Shown here: piece by piece, positions 25,208 through 33,433 of the stretch
Position numbering within the stretch: the stretch's first letter is position 1
Layout: each line of letters begins with the position of its first letter
DNA from: Balneolaceae bacterium
GTDB taxonomy: Bacteria > Bacteroidota > Rhodothermia > Balneolales > Balneolaceae
Direction: 5' to 3'
DNA length: 64,000 nucleotides
Assembly (NCBI GenBank): GCA_034521445.1
Contig: JAXHMM010000006.1
Span: 372,001 to 436,000 of the forward strand
Made by a program: the position numbers and the translations under genes
The notes under the pieces: generated by a model
Databases searched by the model: none
Seen by the model: only the letters and a program-made list of their open reading frames with translations
Told to the model about the DNA's origin: nothing

Positions 25208-26980
25208 TCAGAGTTCCTTCTTTAGTTTTTCCAGGGTGCTTTTGGCCAGCTCCACGTGCGACTTCAGGTACTCCGAGGTGGTGTTGGGGGCATAACTGAT
25301 GGTGGCGCATTTGTCCAGCAGCAGGCGCATGTTTTGGATGAGCTCCTCGTTGACCTCTTCCTCCTGCAGGGCGGACAGGTACTGCTGATTCGACAGGCCC
25401 GCCTCGGGCAGTCCCAACCGGTCGCCTACGAATCCGGTGAGCGCCTTCTGGAGCATGTGGTAGGCCTCCTTGATGGCGCCTTCCTCCGCGCGTGTCACGG
25501 CCTCTTCGAGTCGGGCAGCGGCTTTCTCGCCCGCCCTGACCGAGCGCGCGAAGTTCATGTCGCTGCTCATGCGCTCACGGTAGCTTTTCTGCCAGTAACC
25601 GACGGCGAGCAGCAGCAGCGGCAGGGTGATGCCCGACCAGAACCACCATGTGCCGATCATTGAGCCGGAACCGGGACTGCTCCAATTCGCCAGTCCGGTA
25701 ACGGGTTGCACGGACAGTGCCCCGTTCTCCGGGGCGGGCGTCACTGCATCGGGATTTCGACGAACGGTCAGGGGAATGGCAGGCAGGGTACGGGTGATAT
25801 AGCGGTCTTCAGACGGATGGAAATAGGAGAGGGTAGTCTCCGGAATGGTGTAGGTGCCGGGACTGCGGGCCACCAGCACGTCGGTGAAGATCTTGGTGCC
25901 GCTGATACGCCGGTTATTGCGGCTGATGCTGGCGTTCTCCTCGGGGGCGTAAACTTCCAGGCCGTCGGGTACAGGGTACTCGGGCTTGGAAAGCAGGGGG
26001 ATGTTGCCGGTGCCGCTGACCGTGGTCTCTATTTCGATGGATTCGCCCACCATCACTTCGCGGGTGCTGGCGCTGCGGTTAAAACTGAAGTCGCCCACCG
26101 CACCGCTGAAATGCTCACCACCGGACGGCAACTCCCGGACCTCGAGGGTCACCGGATCGCTGCGCAGCTCCACCTGGCGCTGATTGGTGCCAAAGCCGCC
26201 GAAAAAGCTGCTGAAGGGATCGTTGCGGGATGATGATGAGCGCACTTCTACGGCGATTTCGTAGGGACTGATGCTGAGTTCGCCGGACTTGGTGGGGAAG
26301 AGGGCGAACTGCAGCAGGCTGGCCCGGCGGTAGCGCACACCGTCCAGAATGCTCGATTCGGCGCGGGCGCGTCCCTGGTTGGCCAGCTCCTCCTTCCAGA
26401 AACCCTCGGCCTTCCAGCCCGGCACAGGGGTGTAGTTGTTGACCTCCAGGTTGTCGCGGAAGTAGAGCACCACGTCTGCAATGAGCTGCTGTCCAGGTAC
26501 CGGATTCTGCTCGTCCACCTCAAGCCTCAGGAAAATCTCGGGACGGGAGGAGGCGCCGGGGCTGTTGGCCGAAGTGTTCCGGTCGACAATGCGCACGTCG
26601 ATGGTGTTGGTGCGGTAGGACTTGCTGTCGATGGTGACGGGCACGGCGGGAATGCGGAAGTTGCCTTCACGCTCGGCCACCATATAATAGGTGTAGGTGT
26701 AGCTGGTGGATGTGCGTCCATTGATGAAATTGAAACTGCGCGAGGTGGAGGGTGTGCTGCTCAGCAGGCGGAAACCGGGAATTTCGGGAATCTCCGGTCG
26801 GGTGACGTTGGTAAAGTCGCCGCTGATCTCAATGTTGAACTCGATGCGCTCGCCGGTGTAGATGGTGCTCTGCGAGACGGTGGCTTCCACGTCAGGGGAA
26901 GACTGGGCTGCAGCCTCCCTTCCCACGATCGCTGCCAGCAACAGGGCGAAGAGCGCGAGCTTCCTACCAATCCTTATCAT
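25208..26980 (-). CDS. BatD-like oxygen-tolerance protein
   Basis: This 590-residue protein has a signal peptide (about residues 1-25), a large periplasmic part of Ig-like BatD repeats (for example SQSTIYTGERIEFNIEISGDF-type and VMVGESIEIETTVSGTGNIP), and a membrane span at about 450-470. It is followed by a cytoplasmic helical tail of about 110 residues. The family is defined by Bacteroides BatD, linked to aerotolerance. The gene overlaps the upstream batC-like gene by 17 bases and abuts batE. MoxR, DUF58, BatA and BatB genes, normally upstream in this operon, are absent here. Confidence 0.83.
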   Translation of the reverse strand: MIRIGRKLALFALLLAAIVGREAAAQSSPDVEATVSQSTIYTGERIEFNIEISGDFTNVTRPEIPEIPGFRLLSSTPSTSRSFNFINGRTSTSYTYTYYMVAEREGNFRIPAVPVTIDSKSYRTNTIDVRIVDRNTSANSPGASSRPEIFLRLEVDEQNPVPGQQLIADVVLYFRDNLEVNNYTPVPGWKAEGFWKEELANQGRARAESSILDGVRYRRASLLQFALFPTKSGELSISPYEIAVEVRSSSSRNDPFSSFFGGFGTNQRQVELRSDPVTLEVRELPSGGEHFSGAVGDFSFNRSASTREVMVGESIEIETTVSGTGNIPLLSKPEYPVPDGLEVYAPEENASISRNNRRISGTKIFTDVLVARSPGTYTIPETTLSYFHPSEDRYITRTLPAIPLTVRRNPDAVTPAPENGALSVQPVTGLANWSSPGSGSMIGTWWFWSGITLPLLLLAVGYWQKSYRERMSSDMNFARSVRAGEKAAARLEEAVTRAEEGAIKEAYHMLQKALTGFVGDRLGLPEAGLSNQQYLSALQEEEVNEELIQNMRLLLDKCATISYAPNTTSEYLKSHVELAKSTLEKLKKEL

Positions 26981-27671
26981 TGGTATCGTCGCTCGATTCC
27001 GTTTTCTGTTTCTTGAATTCCTTCAGCAGCTCCCGCTCCTTCTGCTCGAGGGCCTGCAGGATCTTTTCGGCCTCCTCCTTGCTGATCTGGTTCATCTGCT
27101 GTTGCTGCTGGTTCTGTTGCTGCTGATTTTGGTCCTGTTGTTGCTGGTCCTGGTTCTGCTGTTGTTGCTGGTTCTGCTGCTGATTCTGGTCCTGGTTCTG
27201 CTGTTGTTGATCCTGCTGTTGCTGCTGCTGGTTCTGGCCCTGTTGGTTTTGCTGTTGCTGCTGACGCTGCCGCTGGAGGGCCAGCTCATAGTTGTGTTTC
27301 GCATCGGTATCGCCGTCCTGGTAGCGGAGGGCGTCCCGGTAGGCTTCGGCCGCACTCTCCCACTGCTCCTGCTGTGCGTGCACGTTGCCGATGTTGTAGT
27401 CGGCGCGGGATTGCCGGGCGGGATCTTTGGTCATCGTCTTGTAGCGTTCGAACAAGCGTATGGCCTCTTCGGCCTGGCCGGTGCTGGCCAGGGCGTTGCC
27501 CAGGTTGAAGTAGAGCTTGGCGTTCTCAGGGTTCGCCTCGATGGCCTTTTTGTAGAGGCCGATGGCCGTTTCGTAGTCGCCCTGGTTGTAGGCCTCGTTG
27601 GCCTTGCGCGCGTCGTCAGGTCCGGCCCCGATGAGGAAGGCCAGGAGTAGGATGCTCAGTTTCTTCATCAC
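26964..27671 (-). CDS. BatC-like TPR protein with Gln/Asn-rich tail
   Basis: This 235-residue protein has a signal peptide (residues 1-18), three tetratricopeptide repeats (about 22-125; NEAYNQGDYETAIGLYKKAI, AKLYFNLGNALASTGQAEEA, ADYNIGNVHAQQEQWESAA), then a Gln/Asn/Asp tract (about 130-200), and a charged C-terminal helix. This is the layout of BatC. The gene overlaps batD by 17 bases. The Gln-rich tract is unusually long but uses mixed CAG/CAA and AAC/AAT codons, so it is a protein-level feature rather than a fresh microsatellite. Confidence 0.8.
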   Translation of the reverse strand: MMKKLSILLLAFLIGAGPDDARKANEAYNQGDYETAIGLYKKAIEANPENAKLYFNLGNALASTGQAEEAIRLFERYKTMTKDPARQSRADYNIGNVHAQQEQWESAAEAYRDALRYQDGDTDAKHNYELALQRQRQQQQQNQQGQNQQQQQQDQQQQNQDQNQQQNQQQQQNQDQQQQDQNQQQQNQQQQQMNQISKEEAEKILQALEQKERELLKEFKKQKTESSDDTNDKDW

Positions 27672-27732
27672 GGATAATCTTGGTTGCGTCTAAAGTGGGA
27701 AACGTACGGGATCCCGTCAAATTGCCGGCCGG

Positions 27733-28494
27733 TCAGTCTATCTCCTCGGCCAGGGCCAGGGTCTCCTCGTCCATTTTCATATTGGTGAATACGTCGGATA
27801 CGTCGTCATTGCTTTCAAATTTTTCCATCAGCCGGAAGTTGGAGGATGCCGTTTCACGATCCACTTTCACTTCGGTCATGGGAATGCGGATCAGCTCGGA
27901 GGATTCCACCTCGTAGCCGGTATCCTCCAGCTTCTTCTTCACCTCGAACATGGACTCGCGGCCGGTGGTCACGGCAAAGTATTCCTCTTCGGCGTCGATT
28001 TCCTCCGCGCCCGCGTCGATGGCATCCAGCATGAACGCCTCCTCTCCATGCTCACCGCGGGGCACGCGGATCATGCCTTTCTGGTCGAAAAGATAGCCCA
28101 CCGAGCCGTCCGTGCCCAGGTTGCCTCTGTGGGAGGAGAAGATGTGGCGGATGTCGGCCACCGTGCGGTTGTAGTTGTTGGTGGTCACCTCGATAAAGTA
28201 GGCGATGCCGCCGGGTCCGTAGCCCTCGTAGGTGGCATCCCTGTAGCGACCTTCGCCCTCGTCCAGCTCGCCGGTGCCTTTTTTGATGGCCCGCTCGATG
28301 TTGTCCTTGGGCACGTTATCAGTCTTGGCGTTGTCGATCGCCATGCTGAGCCGGGGATTCATGTCCGGATCGCCTCCCCCCTCACGGGCTGCGACGGAGA
28401 TCTCCCTGAGGTGCTTGTTGAAGATCTTGTTGCGCTTTTTGTCTTCCCGGGCCTTCTTGTGTTTGATGTTGGCCCATTTGGAGTGACCTGCCAT
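27733..28494 (-). CDS. YebC/PmpR-family DNA-binding regulatory protein
   Basis: This 253-residue protein opens with the family hallmark MAGHSKWANIKHKK and continues with three YebC domains, including GYGPGGIAYFIEVTTNNYNR. YebC proteins act as transcriptional regulators and, in recent work, help translation through difficult sequences such as proline runs. I chose ATG 28494 because family members begin exactly there; upstream in-frame ATGs would add residues not seen in relatives. It is divergent from bshA across a 199-base gap. It precedes the batCDE genes on the same strand with 61 bases between. Confidence 0.95.
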   Translation of the reverse strand: MAGHSKWANIKHKKAREDKKRNKIFNKHLREISVAAREGGGDPDMNPRLSMAIDNAKTDNVPKDNIERAIKKGTGELDEGEGRYRDATYEGYGPGGIAYFIEVTTNNYNRTVADIRHIFSSHRGNLGTDGSVGYLFDQKGMIRVPRGEHGEEAFMLDAIDAGAEEIDAEEEYFAVTTGRESMFEVKKKLEDTGYEVESSELIRIPMTEVKVDRETASSNFRLMEKFESNDDVSDVFTNMKMDEETLALAEEID

Positions 28495-28693
28495 AGGTAC
28501 GGTACACATTTTGGTTGCGTCATGCGGCCGGCCGGACCGGTCGGCAAAGCTCCATAATATAAGAGTTAGGCGGCATTGCACCTAATGCCTGGAGGGCGGG
28601 AATGCCTCGGCGCGGCTCTGTTGTTACCCTCATACGAATCGGCGCGACAGGGCGTTGACCAACAGAAATATCAACGAAACAGATCGAGCACGG

Positions 28694-29836
28694 ATGAACA
28701 TAGGCATCGTTTGCTATCCCACCTTCGGAGGCAGCGGGGTGGTGGCTACGGAACTCGCCAAGGGCCTGGCCCACCGCGAGCACAACGTACATATTCTGAG
28801 CTACGCGCGGCCTGCGCGCCTGGACGCTTTCGAGACCAACATCTCTTTTCACGAGGTGAACCTGAACAGCTATCCGCTCTTCGAATACCCGCCCTACGAT
28901 CTCGCCCTGGCCAACCAGATGGCCAACCTCATCGCCCACGAAGGCATCGACATCCTCCACGTGCACTACGCCATTCCGCACGCCACCAGCGCCTACCTCG
29001 CCAAGCAGATCCTGGGTGATAAGGCAGCCCACGTGCCCATCATTACCACCCTGCACGGCACCGACATCACCTTGGTGGGGAGCGATCCCAGCTACAAGAA
29101 CGTGGTGGACTTCTCCATCAACCAGAGCGACGGGGTGACCGCCGTATCGGAGTACCTGAAGGAGGAGACCCTGGAGCGCTTCGACATCCGCCGCGAGATC
29201 GAGGTCATTCCCAATTTCATCGATCTGGAGCGCTTCCGCAAAGGCGACAAGGACCACTTCAAGAAGAGCATCGGGCCGGAGGGGGAAAAGGTGATCGTGC
29301 ATGTCTCCAACTTTCGGGAGGTCAAGCGTGTGCCCGACGTGGTGGAGACCTTCCACCTGATGCTGGAGGCGGGACTGAAGGCCAAGCTGCTGCTGGTGGG
29401 CGACGGACCCGATCGACAGCGGGCCGAGCAGAAGTGCCGGGAGCTGGGCATCTGCGACCAGGTGCGTTTCCTGGGCAAGCAGGACCAGGTGGAGGAGATC
29501 CTCTCCGTAGCCGATCTCTTTCTGATCCCCTCAGGGTCGGAGACCTTTGGGCTGGCCGCCCTGGAAGCCATGGGCTGCAGCGTGCCGGTGATCAGCTCCA
29601 ACATCGGCGGGCTGCCCGAGGTTAACATACACGGGGAGACAGGCTACCTGTGCGAGCTGGGCGACGTTCAGTGCATGGCCGAATACGGGCTGAAGATCCT
29701 GGGCGACGAGGAGCTGCACCGCACCATGGCGGCAAATGCCCGGCGGCGCGCCGAGCAGTTCGAGATGAGCGCCGTGGTGAACCTTTACGAGGAGTACTAC
29801 CGGCAGGTACGCGAGGGGATGACCCAGAAGGTGTAA
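28694..29836 (+). CDS. bshA: N-acetyl-alpha-D-glucosaminyl L-malate synthase
   Basis: BshA joins UDP-GlcNAc and L-malate in the first step of bacillithiol synthesis. The 380-residue GT4 glycosyltransferase starts MNIGIVCYPTFGGSGVVATELA, diagnostic for BshA, and carries HVHYAIPHATSAYLA, TTLHGTDITLVG, the VSNFREVKRVPDV segment and the donor-binding ETFGLAALEAMGCSVPVI motif. I chose ATG 28694 because homology begins there, although the frame extends 13 codons upstream. BshB and BshC are not adjacent. The gene converges on sucC with 10 bases between the stop codons. Confidence 0.94.
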   Translation: MNIGIVCYPTFGGSGVVATELAKGLAHREHNVHILSYARPARLDAFETNISFHEVNLNSYPLFEYPPYDLALANQMANLIAHEGIDILHVHYAIPHATSAYLAKQILGDKAAHVPIITTLHGTDITLVGSDPSYKNVVDFSINQSDGVTAVSEYLKEETLERFDIRREIEVIPNFIDLERFRKGDKDHFKKSIGPEGEKVIVHVSNFREVKRVPDVVETFHLMLEAGLKAKLLLVGDGPDRQRAEQKCRELGICDQVRFLGKQDQVEEILSVADLFLIPSGSETFGLAALEAMGCSVPVISSNIGGLPEVNIHGETGYLCELGDVQCMAEYGLKILGDEELHRTMAANARRRAEQFEMSAVVNLYEEYYRQVREGMTQKV

Positions 29837-29846
29837 CTCGCCGGGT

Positions 29847-31055
29847 TCAGGCCGCAAGCACCTTCGAAACCTGCTCAGCCGCTTCCTTGAGCAGCACGGC
29901 GGAGATGACGTTCAGATTGGAGTCGTCGATAATCTGCTTGGCTTCTTCGGCATTGGTGCCTTGCAGGCGCACGATGATGGGCACATTCTCCACCTTTTTA
30001 GCGATCTCAGGGTCCTTGACCGCCTCGATTACACCGTTGGCCACGCGGTCGCAGCGCACGATGCCGCCAAAGATGTTGATGAGAATGGCTTTCACGTTTT
30101 TGTCCTCCAGGATGATGCGGAAGCCGTTCTTGACGGTTTCCACGTTGGCGCTTCCGCCCACATCCAGGAAATTGGCGGGTTCGCCGCCCGAGAGTTTAAT
30201 GATGTCCATGGTGGCCATGGCCAGCCCGGCCCCGTTGACCATGCAGCCCACGTTGCCGTCCAGCTTGATGTAATTGAGTCCGAACTCGGAGGCCTCCAGT
30301 TCGATGGGGTTCTCCTCCGACTCGTCCCGCAGCTGCTGGATCTCCTTTTGGCGGAAGAGGGCGTTGTCGTCAAAAGTCATCTTGGCGTCCAGGGCCATCA
30401 CGTCACCGCCGGGGGTGAGTACCAGGGGATTGACCTCCACCAGGCTGGCGTCGGTCTCCTCGTAGCAGCGGTAGAGAGCCATGATGAGCTTCACCGCACT
30501 CTTGAAGGCGCCGCCCTCCAGTCCCAGCGCGTAGGCCAGGTGGCGGGCCTGGTTGTGCTGCAGCGCCATGCCGGGCTCCACCCATTCCTTGACGATCTTT
30601 TCGGGGGTTTCCTCGGCAACTTTTTCGATCTCCACGCCGCCTTCGGTGGAGACCATGATCACGTTCTTGCTTTTGGCGCGGTCAAGCAGGATGCCCAGGT
30701 AGAATTCCTGTTCAATGTCCACCCCGTCGGTCACGTAGATGCGCTGCACCTTCTGTCCCTCTTCACCGGTCTGGGCCGTCACCAGCACATCGCCCAGCAG
30801 CGATTCAGCCGCCTCGCGTACCTCGTCGACGGTATTGCAGAGGATGACGCCTTTGGCGCCGCTGTTTTTGGTGCGTCCCTTGCCGCGTCCCCCGGCGTGA
30901 ATCTGGGCCTTGACCACGAAGAGAGTGGTGCCGTTGTCTTTCATCTTTTGAGCGGCGGAGACGGCATCTTCCACGGTGGTGGAAGCCACGCCGCCAGGGA
31001 CGGCGACATTGTGTTTATTCAGGATCTCCTTGGCCTGGTATTCATGTATCTTCAT
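29847..31055 (-). CDS. sucC: Succinyl-CoA ligase (ADP-forming) beta subunit
   Basis: This TCA-cycle enzyme subunit has 402 residues. It has an ATP-grasp domain (about residues 1-240: KIHEYQAKEIL, KAQIHAGGRGKG), the LVEVNPLVL metal-binding segment, and a C-terminal CoA-ligase domain with NVGCMVNGAGLAM and the ILINIFGGIVRCD power-helix region. The partner sucD is not adjacent, which is common outside enteric bacteria. Its promoter lies in a 161-base gap (31056-31216) that also carries the octamer palindrome. Confidence 0.95.
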   Translation of the reverse strand: MKIHEYQAKEILNKHNVAVPGGVASTTVEDAVSAAQKMKDNGTTLFVVKAQIHAGGRGKGRTKNSGAKGVILCNTVDEVREAAESLLGDVLVTAQTGEEGQKVQRIYVTDGVDIEQEFYLGILLDRAKSKNVIMVSTEGGVEIEKVAEETPEKIVKEWVEPGMALQHNQARHLAYALGLEGGAFKSAVKLIMALYRCYEETDASLVEVNPLVLTPGGDVMALDAKMTFDDNALFRQKEIQQLRDESEENPIELEASEFGLNYIKLDGNVGCMVNGAGLAMATMDIIKLSGGEPANFLDVGGSANVETVKNGFRIILEDKNVKAILINIFGGIVRCDRVANGVIEAVKDPEIAKKVENVPIIVRLQGTNAEEAKQIIDDSNLNVISAVLLKEAAEQVSKVLAA

Positions 31056-31120
31056 GGCGGGTCTGCTCGGAGTTTGCTACAGGGTTCAAGTGCGAAACAA
31101 GTATAGGAATAAATGTCTTT

Positions 31121-31218
31121 AAAGTCATAAAGTCACAAAGTCTATAAAGTCGAAAAGTCTGGAAGTCAGAAAGTCCACCGACTTTACGACTTTTCGACTT
31201 TATGACTTATGAGACTTT
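31121..31218. repeat. Octamer-period AAAGTC/GACTTT palindromic repeat
   Basis: AAAGTC-type hexamers occur at 31121, 31129, 31137, 31146, 31154, 31162 (GAAGTC) and 31170, then their complement GACTTT at 31180, 31188, 31196, 31204 (GACTTA) and 31213, nearly always with an 8-base step. The two halves form a long imperfect hairpin with its centre near 31177. It lies just past the stop of the PAS kinase and upstream of sucC, so it could end the kinase transcript. The same octamer core builds the E2 linker repeat at 12523-12631. Confidence 0.85.
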
Positions 31219-32155
31219 AAAAAGTGTGTGGACGCATGCGTACTTCGAAGGTGATGCCTTCCTCGGAATTCTTCTGCAAGAGTACGCTGTAGCCCATCTC
31301 CCTGGCGTAGGCCACGCAGCGCGGCAGCCCCAGTCCCACGCCCCGTGCCTTGTTGGAGAAGAAGGGGAAGAAGATCTTTTTTACGTAATCCTCGGGCAGG
31401 GGGGTGCCGTAGTTGGTGACGCGGATGCTCAGCGGACCGGCGATTTCCAGGCTGACCAAGCCCTCCGGGTCGTCGCCGTGATCCAGGGCGTTGCGCAGCA
31501 GCTCGGTGACGATATCCTGCAGCAGCACGAAATCGCTCTCCAGCTCCTCTACGTCCCGGGCGATGGTCACGCTGATGCGCTCACGGTCGGAGGCCGGGAA
31601 CTCCTTGAGCGTGCTGTCGATGAAACGGCGTACCTGGAAGGAGGTGATCTGCACGGTTAGGTCCTTCGCCAGGTCATGGATGTCAGCGAGGATGCTCTTG
31701 AAGTCATCCAGTCCTTTTTCGATCTCCTGCAGGTACTCCAGCGGTGTGCCCTCCTGAAGCTGTTCGCCCAGCAGCTCGGTGTAGCCGGTGACTCCGTTGA
31801 GGGGGGAGTGCAGGCGATGCACCAGCAGACGGGACATTTCGCGCTGGAGCTCAAAAAAGTCGAAGTGGCTGTCCACCGGAACCGGCGTCATCGAAACCCT
31901 GAGGTAGTCCCGGTCGTTGAGGGCGACTTTTTCTTTGTGGATATGGTAATACTGGTTCATCCGCTCCCACACCACCTTGCCCCGGATTACGCGGTGGGGG
32001 GTGAACAGCTCCTCCAGCCGCGCCTTGCATTCGGGCTCTATGCCAAGGGCCTGCCGGGCGGCCGCGTTGGCATGCAGAATCTGCTCTGCGGAGGCGTCGG
32101 TTACGAGAGCAGGGGTCTCATAGCCGCTGATGAGGTTTTTTACAATTTTGTCCAT
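31217..32155 (-). CDS. Soluble PAS-domain histidine kinase (FlrB/FleS-like)
   Basis: This 312-residue kinase has no membrane segment. It has a PAS domain (about residues 8-95), a dimerisation/phosphoacceptor helix with LVHRLHSPLNGVTGY (about 111-125) and a HATPase_c domain with N box ELLRNALDHGDD and G box GVGLGLPRC. In the H box the usual His-Glu-x-Arg is His-Arg-x-His, an uncommon variant. Cytoplasmic PAS kinases of this layout (FlrB, FleS) activate sigma-54-dependent flagellar regulators, and this gene diverges from a sigma-54 promoter for the flagellar operon. The partner response regulator is not in the window. Confidence 0.82.
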   Translation of the reverse strand: MDKIVKNLISGYETPALVTDASAEQILHANAAARQALGIEPECKARLEELFTPHRVIRGKVVWERMNQYYHIHKEKVALNDRDYLRVSMTPVPVDSHFDFFELQREMSRLLVHRLHSPLNGVTGYTELLGEQLQEGTPLEYLQEIEKGLDDFKSILADIHDLAKDLTVQITSFQVRRFIDSTLKEFPASDRERISVTIARDVEELESDFVLLQDIVTELLRNALDHGDDPEGLVSLEIAGPLSIRVTNYGTPLPEDYVKKIFFPFFSNKARGVGLGLPRCVAYAREMGYSVLLQKNSEEGITFEVRMRPHTF

Positions 32156-32497
32156 GATACAGTCAATCCCGGTATGGCCGGGAAGGCAGCCCCTGCGGGA
32201 CCGGCCCCAGCTGAAACCCGGTTAAACTTACCAATTATTAGCAATTCCTGAACGAACCTTTAGTCATTCTAATCTGCTCCCTGTTCCCCGAAGGCACGGC
32301 CGGATGGTGTACCGTTGGCACCCGCCTATCGGGACGGTTCGTGAGGTGGCTCCTTCCAGTTATCAGCCCGGCGGAAGCACTTCTTAAGAAAAAAACGGCC
32401 GGCAGATAGGTTTTCCGCTTTATGGAAAAAATTGCCATTAGGCCGGGATCGTGTCCCCGGGATGGGGCCGCAGAGGCTCTCTGAGCCCTCTTTCCCA
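32156..32497. other. Long intergenic region between PAS kinase and flagellar operon
   Basis: Together with the promoter at 32498-32520 and the leader to 32550, this 395-base gap separates divergent genes. I see no credible coding sequence, tRNA or known riboswitch. It contains GC-rich segments able to fold, such as the CCGGGA-TCGTG-TCCCCGG stretch near 32444-32460, and may hold activator sites for the sigma-54 promoter and the kinase promoter. Confidence 0.5.
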
Positions 32498-32520
32498 GTG
32501 TGGCACGACAATTGCCACAC
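32498..32520 (+). promoter_or_regulatory. Sigma-54 promoter of the flagellar operon inside an 8-bp palindrome
   Basis: TGGCACGACAATTGCC at 32501-32516 matches the sigma-54 consensus (GG at -24, GC at -12, correct 10-base spacing). Start of transcription is expected near 32527, 24 bases before flgB. The element is embedded in a perfect inverted repeat, GTGTGGCA (32498-32505) and TGCCACAC (32513-32520), so GG-N10-GC reads on both strands. Confidence 0.82.
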
Positions 32521-32550
32521 TAACAATGCAACGAAACGAAGACCCGACCC

Positions 32551-32898
32551 ATGAAACTGCTGGACAACCAACATACCAAGCTCCTGGCCAAGGCGATGGA
32601 CGTCTATTCGCTGCGCCAGAAGATTACGGCCTCCAACGTGTCCAACATCGACACCCCGGGCTATCGCAAGCTTTCGGTGTCTTTCGAAGAGGAGCTTAAG
32701 AAGGTCTCCGAATCGAGCATGAGCGACGACGCCGTCAACTCGGTACAGCCCGAAATAGTGGAGACCGACCAGAAGCCCGTCCTGGAGGACGAGCTGCTGG
32801 AGATGGCCGACACCCAGATCCGCGTGCAGATGGTGACCCGAGCGCTGAGGCAGAACTATGAACTGATGAGAACCGGCATTACCGGCCGCACACAGTAA
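32551..32898 (+). CDS. flgB: Flagellar basal-body rod protein FlgB
   Basis: FlgB is a proximal rod subunit exported by the flagellar type III system to the periplasm. The 115-residue protein has the rod signature ITASNVSNIDTPGYRKL near the N terminus (about residues 28-44) and a C-terminal coiled helix ending RQNYELMRTGITGR. It is the first gene of the long flagellar operon, 24 bases after the predicted start site of the sigma-54 promoter. Length is slightly short but complete for FlgB. Confidence 0.94.
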   Translation: MKLLDNQHTKLLAKAMDVYSLRQKITASNVSNIDTPGYRKLSVSFEEELKKVSESSMSDDAVNSVQPEIVETDQKPVLEDELLEMADTQIRVQMVTRALRQNYELMRTGITGRTQ

Positions 32899-32917
32899 CC
32901 CGAAGGAGGGAAGCACC

Positions 32918-33412
32918 ATGGAAGTTGACCGCTTTTTTTCCGTTTTCAAGACCGCCGGACGCGGGCTGGCCGCCCAGCGGAAGCAGATCTCCATAGCATC
33001 GGAGAACATCGCCAACGCCAACACCACGCGCACGCCCGACGGGGGACCCTATCGGCCCAAGTCGCTGAGTCTTTCCGTCGGCAACCGCAACGATTTTGAC
33101 CACGCCCTGGAAAACTCCCTGCTGCAGATGGGCACTACCCGGGCCCAGCACCTTGCTGAGCCCACGACCATGGACGCTGGCGGGGGCACTCAGGACCTGG
33201 GACCCGAAGCGCAAGTGGTTGAGCAGGAGCGCTTCCGCTACGAATACGATCCCGACCACCCCGATGCCGACGAGAACGGGATGGTGACCTATCCCGACGT
33301 GAACATGGTGGAGGAGATGACCCGGATGGTGAGCGCCAACCGGCTCTACGAGGCCAATCTGAGTGTCATCGAGGCCGAGAAGCAGATTATCAAACGATCC
33401 TTTGAAATTTAA
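32918..33412 (+). CDS. flgC: Flagellar basal-body rod protein FlgC
   Basis: FlgC is a rod subunit. The 164-residue protein has the N-terminal signature AQRKQISIASENIANANTTR (about residues 24-43) and the C-terminal VNMVEEMTRMVSANRLYEAN motif, in which the paired termini form the rod coiled coil. A good ribosome-binding site GAAGGAGG precedes ATG 32918. It is 19 bases after flgB and followed by an uncharacterised 84-residue protein. Confidence 0.94.
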   Translation: MEVDRFFSVFKTAGRGLAAQRKQISIASENIANANTTRTPDGGPYRPKSLSLSVGNRNDFDHALENSLLQMGTTRAQHLAEPTTMDAGGGTQDLGPEAQVVEQERFRYEYDPDHPDADENGMVTYPDVNMVEEMTRMVSANRLYEANLSVIEAEKQIIKRSFEI

Positions 33413-33433
33413 TACGCACCGAACGACAGCACC

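Noticed and set aside
27085-27280. CAG/CAA-rich microsatellite
   Set aside because: It is an in-frame Gln/Asn/Asp tract of the BatC-like protein with mixed codons, better explained as protein low complexity.
28495-28693. tRNA or riboswitch in the yebC-bshA gap
   Set aside because: I could not find a cloverleaf or a known riboswitch core; only short GC-rich hairpins are present.
31121-31218. Possible CRISPR array
   Set aside because: The repeat unit is 8 bases with no spacers, and there are no cas genes; it is an octamer palindrome.
32238-32438. A 66-codon minus-strand frame upstream of flgB
   Set aside because: It lies in a regulatory gap, has basic low-information sequence, and has no ribosome-binding site or recognisable motif.
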